NCBI RefSeq assembly: GCF_042453785.1
Contig: NC_091675.1
Coordinates: 3,360,501-3,424,500, forward strand
DNA: 64,000 nt
Direction of reading: 5' to 3'
Origin: Malus domestica
Taxonomy: Eukaryota > Streptophyta > Magnoliopsida > Rosales > Rosaceae
Position 1 is the stretch's first letter. The number at the start of each line of letters is the position of its first letter. The position numbers and the translations under genes are program-made. Shown one piece after another: positions 8,980-20,178 of the stretch. The notes beneath the pieces are model-generated. The model saw only the letters and a program-made list of their open reading frames with translations. It searched no databases and was not told where the DNA came from.

Positions 8980-10944
8980 TCAAACAATTTTGGAGAGGCA
9001 TTCCTCACAATCTTCATAGCAAGGAGCCTTGACCGAGTGATTGAAGAAGTCTTCGGGCAAGAAATCACGCATCGTGATGGGGATGGACGATCTATATGTT
9101 GAAATTTCATCATCTTTAACACGTTCACGTTGCTTCGAAGGTTGACAAGAGCTACTTTGCCCCCTTTCCGATTGGCGAACTTGTGGAGGAGACGTATGCT
9201 TCTTGTACAATTTCTTAGGAGTGACTTGAGTCCATCCTTCAACTTTGCTTGTCTTGGAGGATGCCCCCAGTGGTTGAGGTGAAAACTTTGAGTCGGAAGA
9301 GCCAGAAGTAAAGGTGGTATAGTTTGACTTCACCACATCGTCAAGATCTAGCTCGATGATTCCTTTCTGAGCCAGCTTCATGATGAGATCTTTCAGCACA
9401 AAACATTTTTCTGTCGGATGACTGATGAAGCGGTGGAATTTGCAGTACCTTAGACTGTCGGTACGATTCATCTCTTCCGGCCGTCTGCACTCAGGCAAAC
9501 TGATCACCTTTTTGTCCAACAGGTCATCCAGCATGGCAACTACATCAGAGTCGGGGAATGGATAAATCTTCTCCTCAAGCTCCTTCAAAGTGCGTCTACG
9601 CATCTCTTGATCACGAAAAGCTTCGGTTTGAATTGCCTTGCCTCGTGTGGAGATTTTGACGGGAGCTGTGTTGACCGTCATCGCTTCCTTGGTGGGTTTC
9701 CATGCAGCCTTTTCCACCTTTGTCCCAAGAACTTTGTCGTTCTTGTAGTCGGCGATCGACTCTTTCTTCCCATGATGGGCGATGCTTAACTCCATGTCAT
9801 GGGCGCGAGTGGCCAATTCCTCGAAGGTCCGTGGTTTAATGCCTTGAAGAATGTATTGCAAACCCCATTGCATGCCTTGGATGCACATCTCGATTGAAGA
9901 GGTTTCCGAGAGCCTGTCTTTACAGTCGAGGCTTAGAGTGCGCCATCTGTTGATGTAGTCAATGACTGGCTCGTCCTTCCACTGCTTTGTGCTTGTTAGC
10001 TCTAGCATGCTCACAGTGCGGCGGGTGCTATAGAAGCGATTGAGGAATTCCCGCTCCAATTGCTCCCAACTGTTGATAGACTCAGGCTCCAGATCCGTGT
10101 ACCACTCAAAGGCGTTTCCTTTAAGCGAGCGCACAAACTGCTTGGCGAGGTAATCCCCTTCGGTTCCTACGTTGTTGCAAGTTTCAACGAAGTGGGCAAC
10201 GTGCTGTTTCGGGTTTCCCTTTCCATCAAATTGCATGAACTTTGGTGGTTGATAACCCCTCGGCATCCTTAAGGCGTCGATCTTCTTTGAATACGGCTTT
10301 GAGTACAACCCGGAGGTATATGAGCTCCCTTCGTACTGTGCCTTGATGGTGTTGGTGATCATCTCTTGCAGCTGCTGGATAGAAAGAGATCCCATGAGTG
10401 CCGCTGCTTGGTCTGGGTTCGGCTTCACATCGTTTTTCTCCACCTGAGGCTCATCTTCTTCGTCATCTCTTCTCTTTAGTGGATCATTCTCTGGGTCGGG
10501 TTTATCGTCGTCCTGCGCCTCTAGTCGATTGACGAGTGTTGCAATTTGCAAGTCTTTTTCTTCCACAATTCGGGTTAGCCTTGCGATTGCTTCATTCATT
10601 TGAGCCAGTTGTTCTTCAACGGAGATAACGCCGATAGTCATGACTTGTGCGACCAATAGACGTGACTTTCCTTTAGACATCCAGGATGCTGATGAAGAAC
10701 GTCGTTGGCTGCTTTGGGATGTCATCTTGTGTGCCCCAACATCGTGCTTCGGTGCCCCCAGCGAGGTCAGGTTGATGACATACTCACACCTTGGATGCTC
10801 CCATTGCTCTTTTAGCGGCACCAATTTTGAAGTGGCATGTTGAGGAGCGGTCGTGGCGCCAATGGATTGTCCGTTTGCGGCAGAAGTGCTTAGGATCATT
10901 CCCTCAGTGGTTGCAAGAACGGCTTGTTCCTTGCTTGATGCCAT
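8980..10944 (-). CDS. gag: Retrotransposon gag polyprotein
   Basis: A 654-aa ORF begins at the ATG at 10944 (MASSKEQAVLATTEGM). The open frame continues upstream through the PBS into the LTR, so the first methionine after the PBS was chosen. The N-terminal half has a Glu/Leu-rich probable coiled coil and an acidic linker. The retrotransposon gag domain follows at about residues 240-345, with NAFEWYTDLEPESINSWEQL and then REFLNRFYS. A zinc knuckle CX2CX4HX4C is not seen; a C...H/C pattern RYCKFHRFISHPTEKCFVLK sits near residue 520. The protein ends at EECLSKIV just before the tandem array, where protease and pol would follow in a complete element. It would build virus-like particles in the cytosol. 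The frame is intact. Confidence 0.9.
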   Translation of the reverse strand: MASSKEQAVLATTEGMILSTSAANGQSIGATTAPQHATSKLVPLKEQWEHPRCEYVINLTSLGAPKHDVGAHKMTSQSSQRRSSSASWMSKGKSRLLVAQVMTIGVISVEEQLAQMNEAIARLTRIVEEKDLQIATLVNRLEAQDDDKPDPENDPLKRRDDEEDEPQVEKNDVKPNPDQAAALMGSLSIQQLQEMITNTIKAQYEGSSYTSGLYSKPYSKKIDALRMPRGYQPPKFMQFDGKGNPKQHVAHFVETCNNVGTEGDYLAKQFVRSLKGNAFEWYTDLEPESINSWEQLEREFLNRFYSTRRTVSMLELTSTKQWKDEPVIDYINRWRTLSLDCKDRLSETSSIEMCIQGMQWGLQYILQGIKPRTFEELATRAHDMELSIAHHGKKESIADYKNDKVLGTKVEKAAWKPTKEAMTVNTAPVKISTRGKAIQTEAFRDQEMRRRTLKELEEKIYPFPDSDVVAMLDDLLDKKVISLPECRRPEEMNRTDSLRYCKFHRFISHPTEKCFVLKDLIMKLAQKGIIELDLDDVVKSNYTTFTSGSSDSKFSPQPLGASSKTSKVEGWTQVTPKKLYKKHTSPPQVRQSERGQSSSCQPSKQRERVKDDEISTYRSSIPITMRDFLPEDFFNHSVKAPCYEDCEECLSKIV

Positions 10945-11001
10945 TGACTTTGAGGTGTGCTTGGATTCCTTGAACGGAGAAAGAGATGAGAGGTAGAGAT
11001 T

Positions 11002-11019
11002 GTCCCACTGGGCGTGCCA
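11002..11019 (-). other. Primer-binding site
   Basis: Three bases after the minus-strand end of the 5' LTR the sequence reads TGGCACGCCCAGTGGGAC. It starts with TGG, the complement of a tRNA CCA end, as in LTR-element primer sites. I could not name the priming tRNA with confidence; it is not the usual initiator-Met type. Confidence 0.75.
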
Positions 11020-11744
11020 ATTTGTGAACACGGAAAATTCCTGAAACGAAAGAGACAAGAACAACGTGCACAAAATAAATATTTGTATTTTGATGATTTT
11101 GGGTTACAATCTCTCTCAAATTTGATCCTCTGATTCGATCTCCGTAAGGTGTTGATTTATGGATGTTTCGTTGATCCAAGGGCCGTCGGGGCTTGATCTT
11201 GGATGAACTGTTTGGAAGTTTCTTCAAAAGGCCGTGGGCTTGATCTTTGAAGGTGGATTTGAGCGGATCTTCAAGGAGCCGTTGGGGCTTGATTTTGAGG
11301 ATGAATGTTTCTTCAAGGGCCGTTTGAGGCTTGATCTTGAATAACGGTGATGAGCGGATCTTCAAGGGCTTTTGGGCTTGATCTTGAAGAAACAGTGATG
11401 AACAGATCTTCAAGGGCTTTTGGGCTTAATCTTGAAGAACGGTTGGATGTGTGTGGATTTGTCGACGTTGTTGATCCAAAGGGCCGTTGGGGCTTGATCT
11501 TGGATGAACGGATGATGAACGATGGTGCTTTCTTCAAGGGCCGTCGGGGCTTGATCTTGAATTGGTGGATGATTGTTGATCCAAAGGGCCGTTGGGGCTT
11601 GATCTTGGATGAACGATGAACGAAGAACGAAGAGAGCTTTCTTGATTCTTCGGGAACCTGGATGCTTGAGAGCTTCGGAGTTTCAGAGCTTCAAAGCTTC
11701 AAGGTGTAATATGAATTGGTTCCCTAAATGAATGAATTAGCCTT

Positions 11745-11754
11745 CTATTTATAG
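11745..11754 (-). promoter_or_regulatory. LTR TATA box
   Basis: CTATAAATAG on the minus strand is a strong plant TATA box. It should start transcription about 30 bp downstream (near 11715), with the hairpin cluster and gag downstream. The same box lies at 2929-2938 in the 3' LTR. Confidence 0.75.
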
Positions 11755-11819
11755 AATTTTCCAAGGCCTAGTTTTGAATATAATATTCCAGATTAAATAA
11801 GTTGTTTCTGCCAGGTGTT

Positions 11820-11829
11820 GACACGTGTC
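11820..11829. promoter_or_regulatory. G-box palindrome in the LTR upstream region
   Basis: GACACGTGTC is a perfect 10-bp palindrome with the CACGTG core bound by plant bZIP and bHLH factors. It sits about 65 bp upstream of the LTR TATA box. A copy is at 3004-3013. It suggests abscisic acid or light/stress responsive element expression (inference). Confidence 0.5.
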
Positions 11830-11962
11830 CTATTTGACGACTTTTCCAACTCATTTCAATTTTCGTTGAGTTGCATGCTACGTGTAAAATTTATGTAATA
11901 CATGAGCGTTGACACTTTAATTTATCGGTCAACATTTATTTACCGAAATTTCGATGTCTACA

Positions 11963-12949
11963 AATTACTTTAGTAGTTAAATTTAAATTTGGACCGTTAG
12001 ATTTTTTTTTTACCATTGGAATTGATATTAGATCTTAACGTTAGATTCAATGAAGTTATAAATATAAAACAAAAAAAAAACACACACACACATATATGGT
12101 GAGCTAACCCCACTAACTTAGGGGGACATGAGTTTTGGGTTAAAATTCATATTTATCCCAAGAGCTAGAGCAAGTTAGGACAAGAGTTGAAGTAAATCCG
12201 AGTGAGCTTAAAATTGAAATACTCTTTTCGTCAAAAAAAAAAAAAAAAAGTTGGGAGTACTTTCTTGTTCATAGTTTTCGGTTTTAGACAAAAGTACGAG
12301 TCGAGTACGCGTCCTCTCTGCCTGGCTAGCCATGCAGCTTTTGCATCAACTAAATAATTGACTGAACGTTTGCCTGGTTGGAACATGGCAACTGTGACAC
12401 AAGGACATAAAAAATACACCACATTATTTACCCGAAACGATTTTTATTACACTACGTCGAGAAAAAAATAAAAGTAAAAAGCAATTGATTTTTTACATGT
12501 GAAAAACCGATAAAAAATTACTTCTGTAAATATAAATAATAGCAAATTTTCGTTGTGAAATACAGACGATAATGATAGCTTGTTAATTTGACCCCAAAAA
12601 ATTCAAATGAAATCCAATAAAAAAAAGAATAAGCTCGGTCAATACACCGCCCTATCAAAACGAAAGCTACGAGTTCGAGCCCTTTGAATCGATCGACAAC
12701 CGGTTATTGGTGAAACTAAAGTTTGTGGGTACATAACTGCATCATATACAGTACCGACTAGCGTCTTCTTTTTTGGTACTACAACCTCTTTGGATGTCTT
12801 TTTCCTTTGGATTATGTAAATCCAAAAAAATACCTCCAGGATCCCACCAAAACCTCACCATCCTTTGAAATGCAAACAATCCCTCAACGGCCAAAAAAAT
12901 ATTTTGAACTGAAAAGTTCTGTGAAGGAGTGCTCATGAGTTCAGTCCGA
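11963..12949. other. Intergenic DNA with a possible tRNA-derived SINE piece
   Basis: No gene seen. Around 12628-12730 a stretch has GCTCGGTCAATACACCG and then GAGTTCGAGCCC, resembling A and B boxes of a tRNA-like promoter. The rest is AT-rich with poly-A and CA runs near 12070-12095. Confidence 0.35.
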
Positions 12950-13480
12950 GAAGAAGTTCATCTCCCGTATTGAAATAACATGAGTGTATTTGAGTGTATT
13001 TGGCATACGAAGAGACGGTCTCTAAGAGCTAGCGTTCCCCTAAAGACGTATATTCCGTTTACCGGATGGGGTAACGGCACCATCGCCTGAAATTTCTCCG
13101 CCGCTAAATCAAACGACATGATTCTTGAATGCATCGGTGCTGAACGCTCTGTATATTCAAACTCTTAACCATTGCAAGAACCCACGATAAGCCCTCTATG
13201 AAACTGTTTCTTTGAGATCTTGACGGACTCCATGCCAAAGACGGCGAACATCCGGCTTCAAACACTTCAATGCGAAAAGGTTTACTAGTTTGAGCGTACT
13301 GGTTCAGAGTAGGAGCCTGAAGCTGCCGGTATTGATGCCATCGACTGTGTGGCTGAGGTGCTTTTTGACAAAATAAGAACTGCATATTAAAGCTCGCCAT
13401 GACTTGGATGCACACCGATAATCGCAGTGGAGATTTCTCCGAAAGCTGAGAGTTTCTACAACCATATCGTATTGAGGGGT
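12950..13480 (-). pseudogene. F-box protein fragment (F-box-associated domain)
   Basis: On the minus strand, reading down from about 13129, one frame gives IMSFDLAAEKFQAMVPLPHP followed by VNGIYVFRGTLALRDRLFVC. This resembles the repeat in F-box-associated interaction domains, where SFD..EKF..+PLP is characteristic. Upstream (13130-13480) the frame is broken by stops and shifts although short pieces stay open. No F-box motif is found. I read it as a decayed member of the large plant F-box family; identification is from motif recall only. Confidence 0.4.
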
Positions 13481-13749
13481 TCACTTAGTCATGGGGATAA
13501 ATACTTCTAGTTCGTAATGCTAAGTTAGGATTTTCCTGTTTGAATGTCGAAATGTTTTTTAGATTCCGGTGGGCTTTATTGATACTGTATAGGAAATATT
13601 ATCAATTACATAGATTCGGGTATGACACAATAAGGAAGCAATAGCTTTCCTGTTTAATTGATCCGACTATCAATAGGAAAATGAATTAAACGAACCAGAT
13701 TATTCAACTTGAAGTCTTGGACAGACCGGCATCTGCAGCACTAGCTTAG

Positions 13750-16583
13750 CTAACTCTTTCTACTCCCGTCGGATTTATGGAGCTGTAGAAGCAATGAATT
13801 GGAAACTACAAATATTGAGCTCAAGGCCATCATCCCGCCTGTAACAAGCATTTAGAAGGATCTATCAATCTCTATGCAAAAATAGTGGTATGCAATGGCA
13901 TGTTTTGCTAGAAGTTTCAATGTTGATGGTCCAGTGCCATTCAAGGAAATATTTATAGGAATGAGAGAGATGATGTTACTCACCGGAGAGTGATGGTGTC
14001 ATGGCAAAATCATATTGAGGAAGCAGTACTCCGGCAGCAATGGGGATGGCAAATAGGTTATATGCGATTGCCCAAGATAAATTTTGATACACTTTTGCCA
14101 TTGTTGCCTGTGACAGTTCCAGGGCATCTACAACCTGCGGGCAACAGGTTCCGTGATATAAGTATAAAAAATGTAGAGAAGCTAGTAAGCCGTGTTTATG
14201 AGATTGTAGAATTACTTGTGATAATTTGTTTCCAAGAAGTATAATAGATGCAGCATTTGAAGCGGCATTTTCTTGCCCCTCAATCTGTAGGGCAATCCCA
14301 ACGTCCGCAAGTGCCAAAGATGGTGCGTCATTTATGCCATCGCCAACCTTCAGAAATTTAGACATGTCAGTTTGAGCATCAACTCCAGAAGGCCTAGTTA
14401 GAGCTATTCGACATTTTACCAGAACCACCATGGTGGAAACAAGAAGTTCCATAAAATGATGGTTTCTTGATTATAAATTGGTATAAGCGTGTGAGGCGGC
14501 TGCTCTATGTAGCTCTCAGCAACAGACAGATTTACCACCATTTTACAATAGCTTTGGAGCACAAAACACGTAAAAGAATTAGATAAGTGATCAAGGATGG
14601 TTACCATTGCAACGTGATGTCCTGCATCTTTAAGACTAGAAATAGCTCCAGATTTTCCCTGTGGAGTCAATGATGATTTGACAAATTCATTTTCTATTCC
14701 AACAGCTTTCGCTATAGTTGCAACTGCCTCTTCCCTGTCTCCAGAAACGAGGACAGTTTGGATACCCTTCTGCTGGAGTCTTGCAGTCAGAGAAACAAAA
14801 TGTCAGCACATAAGGCAGAAAATAACTCGTTAGCAATAGAGTAGAAAAGTTGCATAGATGATGCAGGCTATCAGATTTTGGGTCAATATGTTACCTATTT
14901 ACAGTAAACTCAGCATCATGACGCAGGCTATCAGATATTGCAATAGCACCGATGATGCCTTCTCCTTCACGGCCAACATATACAATAGTTTTTGAATAAC
15001 TTGAAGGTGTTATGCCTTCTGATGATTGGCGCACAGTATGTTCTAGATTCAAAAGATCAGACACATTGGCTTTTGCCTGGAACCGTTCACGGACCCATTC
15101 TAAGCTACCAACTGCAACCAATCGGCCATCGACTTCTGCTAAAGTTCCAAAACCCGGTTCTGTTAATTGCCTTCTCGTGACTGGGATACTCATATTCAAT
15201 GATTTTGCTTTATTTAAGATAGCCTTTGCAATTGGATGTGATGCTGTATTCTCCACTGCAGCAGCAATTTGAAGAATTTCCAACTCTTCATACATGAAAG
15301 ATGCAATACCAGAAACAGTGGGTTTTCCTTCTGTAAGAGTTCCTGTCTGAAGGGTGAGGTTTGGAGTGAGATTTCAGATTCACATACAAGCTCTACAGTG
15401 CAGTGCATAACTTATTCAACATATCCATAGAACTTGACTTGTGAGTGCCAGTTTCTGTGTATGAGCACGATGTTCTGATATATAAATCTACCTTATCTAA
15501 AGCAATATAATCTACGTTGGCTAAGCGTTCAAGCACATCTGCTCCTCTAACAAGGAGTCCTTGCCTTGCTCCTGCTCATTTTTCAGTGCAGTAAAAGTAA
15601 AATCAGAACTCTCCAGAATTACATTAATGTCATAACGAGTAATAATTGTAAGCATGTTTGAAAGGGCCAGCAGCTAGCTGCAGCTCTCTTTCGACTAAAC
15701 TGTCACATTCAAAAGTGTTTGGTATATGAGGAACAATATGCAGCATCAAAGACAATTTTAGGTGGTGTACCGAGTGAAGTCCCAACTAGGATTGCTGTAG
15801 GTGTGGCAAGACCCAGTGCACAAGGGCAAGAAACAACCTGCAAAAGAAACATGCATGCTTGTTTGAAAAACATTTAAGGATAGGTTTTCCATATGAGATG
15901 CATGCTCCACAAAGCAGGAAATACGTCTAGTAATTGGCAGATAGTTCAGAGTGAAACAACTGTACTGGGGTTGCTTAATCCAAAGAAGGGGTAGCCTTTG
16001 TATTTTAAAAGTAATGCTTCCAGCACCAAAATAATCCCAAATTCTACATGCAACCTGAAGTCACAGGATTTCATATTTGGTCATGCCTGACTTGGGTCTG
16101 ATGTCAATTTCCACATAAACAAAGGTGCCTCTAGTATTAGTGGTTTTATAAACAAATCGGTAGTTGTTTTGTTGGCATGATTACACAATTTTACCTATAA
16201 CCTAAGTTACGAATGAACCAACTGCCTAAATCAATTTTTTGAACAACAGTGATTGACAATCATAAAACAACTCCTCAAAACGAAGTCATTTGATTCATGG
16301 AACGTCATACTAACCAAGACATCAACAGCAAGTTTCAAGCTCAACAGCAATGGATCTCCATCTGGCCCAGCAATATCGTTGAGCAAAACATCTGGAAAAA
16401 TTTGTGTTCCAAAGTAGTACCTGAATGCAAATTCAAAGCATAAGCATGTATAACGGGAAAGAACCATTTGGCACTCATGCATGACAATGTTTTCACTAGT
16501 CAAAATAAAGCACGATGGTTCTTCAATATACATGAAGTTAATAAATCTTTTCAAAAAATAGCTCAGGCCCAACAATTGTAAAA

Positions 16584-16631
<48 letters not shown>

Positions 16632-19197
16632 TACCACCTACCAAAAAGCAAATGTTGTAGCTGATAGAGTCATTATACTGTATACAAAAGGTCCAGCTAT
16701 TGAATCAGCAAGCCTTTGTATGGGTGCTTCATGTCCTTGAGCATCCTCAACCTAACAAGTATGATATATCATTCATCGACTAACAAGCAAGGGTGCCAAA
16801 GTTAATTATACTACACAGACAACATCAAACAAAAAAAAATTCCTTGCATTATTAACCTTCCCTCAATGGAAAAGTGTCTATCCTCTACATCATATGTAAC
16901 AAATTGTCCGAGTGAAAGTAAGTTACTTACCATGCGAACGATCTTGGATATCATTGAATTGGAGCCAGTTGAAGATGCTTCAACCCGCAGAGGACCATCC
17001 TGAAATATGTAAACAAATGCCCTTCTGCTTTAGGCATGCAAAGGACAATCTAATAAAATTACACATCACTCTCAAGCTAACATAAACATACCCAGTTTAT
17101 GGTTCCAGCTGAGACAGTAAGGTCTTTTTCCTTGAATACAGGAAGTGATTCTCCTGTGAGCATGGATTCGTCGACAACACTTCTTCCAGCCACAACTCTT
17201 CCCTGTTGAAGCAATTTAGTTTCAGAACACACTGAATCACAAGTTTACAAGAACATTCAAATTAGACAAGTAACTGAACATTTGTTTTTTCAGTGCTGGT
17301 CTCTGCGGACAATCCAAAATGCTTACATCCACAGGTATGGTTTCTCCTGGCAAAACCAACACAGAGTCTCCAACCCGAATATCGTCAGTTGGGACTTCAA
17401 CGCATATTGCATCAGAGAAAAGTACACTGTTGCTGGAGGAATCATTTTCCGAGGAACCAATTACAAGTCTTGCTTGTGTGTTTATCAGTGACTGTCAAGC
17501 ACATTCAAATCAAACTTGTGTTGGTATACATAAAATATTGAAGTATAAAAGAAGAAAAGCCACATCATGCATATATTATAATTAAAATTTATCAATTTGA
17601 TTTTTTCTACATGAGTCAGATTCTAACTTACCAAGAGTTCATTCATATCACTAGATGCCTTGATCCTTGCCCTTTCCTCGAGAGAACGTCCTAGGAGCAC
17701 AAAACCAAGAAGCATGACCTGCATACTAAAAGAGACGAGCTTTATGTGAGAATCTCATCAACCAAAGATCTTTAGTATCTATGTAAATATGTAACTGTAA
17801 AATGCAGGTTCTCAAGCAAACCCAGAAAAATGCAAAATGGGATACTAAAGGCTCAAGCTTGATACGAGATATCAACAACTTCTCGTAATCGTGCAAAAAG
17901 CAGAAAATTTCATAAATGATAAATAATGAAAAGGTTGAAAGCAAAACCAGTCACCGGCTCATCGAAGAACGCTGCATCCCATTGAAGCCCAGGGTTGAGA
18001 AGCGAGACCTACACAAGCGAAGTATTTAAATTTCAAAACTTTGAACACCAAAACAAATTGGAACCAACTTGCATTTAAATGAAAAAAGAAGAATCAACGC
18101 TAGTTACTAAAACAAAACAAACAAACAGGGACTGACCGCACTAATTGTAAAAGCTGCGAGGGATCCGAATCCCACAAGAGAATTCATGTTTGGTGCTCCT
18201 TTCTTGAAGGCTCTCAGACCATCAAAAAGCAAGTCTGCCCGAAATTAGTTTGAAAAAGTATCAGCAAATGCATGAAAAGTGAAAATTTGTTAGTTTATAC
18301 AGCAGAAAGCACTTCTACTTAGAAGATTGCAATCCAAATTTTCTGAAAAGTGCAAGTAAATTGCAGGAAGATCAACGAACCTCGGCCAGGTCCCAACAAA
18401 GCCCCGGTAGCTAAACCCGCCTTTACATACGAATTATGCAGCAGCTCCCAAAACGATCCTAATCCAATTCAAACCAAAATCCATTGTCAAAATCGAAATA
18501 CACAAAATTAAACAAAGCTGTAAAGAAAGAAAGCATTTTTGGTTGTTAGTAAATTACCATGAGCAGCATGAATTCCAAGAGAATGCAAAATGTGAGAAGC
18601 ATGCGATCCGCAGCACAATGCCACTAAAGTCCAAGCTAAAATCACTCTGTTCCTGCTCTTCACCAGCATCTCCTCCTTCTTCCTCACCGTCTCCTTCCAC
18701 TTCCTCACGCTCTCCGCCACTCCCATCCCGGAAGCCCTCCTCTTGGAAGCGAATCCGCACTCTGTCAGCCTCCCCGCCAGGCTCTCCGCCGCGACATCGG
18801 CGGCGACCTCCGGCCTCAGCTTGATCGCCGCCGTTTCGGTCAGCAAGTTGACCGCCACCGAGTCGACTCGGTCGTCGGCGGAGAGAACAGATTTGACTCG
18901 CGAGACGCAGCCGCCGCACATCATCCCGGAGACATCGAGCAGGACCGATGCCTCGGCGGGTGGATCATTCTGGACTTGCTGAAGCGGCGCTGCGGCGTCG
19001 GCGGAGGTCTGGAGGGAGCTGCGGAGGGTGAAATTAGGGATTGATTGGGGCCGGAGGAGGTGGTTGGAACGGCGGCGTTGCGGGAGGTGGGGCTTGAAGT
19101 TGAAGGCGAAGCGGTCAACACTGGAGGAGTTGGTGGTGTAGCTGAAGAGGAGCTTGGGGTCAGAGGAGAGAGAGAGCCTCAGCATACTGTTTATCAT
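13750..19197 (-). CDS. PAA2: Copper-transporting P1B-type ATPase PAA2 (HMA8), thylakoid
   Basis: Moves Cu+ across the thylakoid membrane toward plastocyanin. Seventeen exons join in frame to 887 aa: 19197-18558, 18458-18381, 18234-18137, 18008-17955, 17718-17632, 17491-17327, 17202-17092, 16999-16931, 16751-16642, 16420-16315, 15837-15771, 15571-15492, 15346-14895, 14779-14605, 14347-14216, 14134-13984, 13838-13750. After a basic plastid transit region comes the metal-binding domain with GMMCGGC (Cys94, Cys97). The actuator has MLTGES, the channel helix has SCPCALGLATP (CPC defines Cu+), the phosphorylation site DKTGTLT is split over exons 12/13, and VGDGINDAP forms the hinge. GMMCGGCVSRVK matches PAA2 rather than PAA1. 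Length agrees with the Arabidopsis protein (about 883 aa). All catalytic motifs are intact. Met5 is an alternative start. Confidence 0.95.
16584..16631. repeat. (TG)n(GA)n microsatellite in PAA2 intron 9
   Basis: About 12 TG units followed by about 11 GA units. On the transcript this is a CU-rich then AC-rich tract starting about 10 nt after the exon 9 donor site (16641). Likely length-polymorphic. Confidence 0.9.
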
Positions 19198-20178
19198 TGC
19201 TGCAGATTCTAGAGAGAGAAAGCTTAGTTTAGAGAGAGAGAGAGAGATCTGATAGTAAGAGAAGAGAAGAACGTAAGTGGTGGAAGATGAAGGGGAAAGG
19301 TTGAGGTGGTCGTTGAAAATGGGTAAAATAATTGGCGCTGGAATTAAATTTAGTTTGCCACGTCGGATTCTTACCCAACTGTTGTCGGCCAGCAGCTCAC
19401 CTCGTGTAAAATAAGCTCGGATACAAAATATTAAAAAAAAGAGGAATCATTGTAGAATAGTTTTTTTCGATTTCGTTAATCAACAGTTAAATAATAATTC
19501 AATAATTGATAAATTCGTTATATAATTCATAAATTTTGGTCTAAATAAATGGAATTTCTAGTATTATCTTTTTTTTTCTTTCAACTCATATGATATGATA
19601 GTTGATGGTTGAACGTTCTCTTTAAATCACTAAAAAGATGTTCAATCACTCACTACAACCAACTCTCATCTCTATTCAACTAGTAGTTCTCACAGTTTGG
19701 ACCGTCAATTGTCACATTGATTTATAAAAGATATTCTAAATTTGATCTACCTAACTTTTTTTTTATTATTATCACTTAATATTATGATCTAGTAGAATTC
19801 TTCTTCAGTTATAAGTGAGAGATCTTAAGCTCGATTTTGACCAAAAGCAAATTTGAACTATATTATTGCTAGCCTATTATAAGATTTAGTCTATCCCTTA
19901 TAGATAATATCTTTTATTCAAAAAAAAAAACTTTCTTTATTATTATATTATTGTTAAGTGGGATTTCCATGTATTTCTTTAACGCAATAATTAATTATTG
20001 AAATATGATGAAATTAATGAACACCAAAATACCAAAGAAAAAACTAGTGGAGAGAAAACGTCGTCGTTGCAAGCACACAACGCCAGGGAAATACAACACC
20101 AATTATCCAAAAATACTCTCCTCTGATCCTACGCTTTATCTGGTTCAGCTTCTGCTTCCTCACCACCACCGAACGAAA
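19198..20178. other. Shared upstream region between PAA2 and the YlmG gene
   Basis: This 981-bp stretch separates two divergently transcribed plastid-protein genes. Near 19217-19250 is a GA-rich tract in the PAA2 leader. The middle (19430-19990) is AT-rich with no repeat identified. No clear TATA box was fixed for either gene. Confidence 0.6.

Larger units (their letters stand above)
2207..11962 (-). mobile_element. Young non-autonomous LTR retrotransposon (Ty3/gypsy-type gag)
   Basis: Two 940-bp direct repeats (2207-3146 and 11023-11962) bound the element, each starting TG and ending CA on the plus strand. They are flanked by the 5-bp duplication AATTA (2202-2206 and 11963-11967). A polypurine tract next to the left LTR and a primer-binding site next to the right LTR show that it is transcribed on the minus strand. 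Order in the element sense: 5' LTR, PBS, gag, tandem array, host-gene-like fragments, T-rich low-complexity DNA, antisense ORF, hairpin repeats, PPT, 3' LTR. No protease, reverse transcriptase, RNase H or integrase motif was found, so movement must depend on enzymes supplied in trans. An antisense ORF near the 3' LTR is known from the Tat lineage of plant Ty3/gypsy elements; assignment to that lineage is inference. Confidence 0.95.
11023..11962 (-). repeat. 5' LTR of the retrotransposon
   Basis: In element sense the LTR starts TGTAGACATCG at 11962 and ends CCGTGTTCACA at 11023. It is 940 bp and near-identical to the other LTR. It carries the promoter, and its downstream part (about 11170-11620) holds the hairpin repeats, so they should be in the 5' leader of the RNA. 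Confidence 0.95.
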
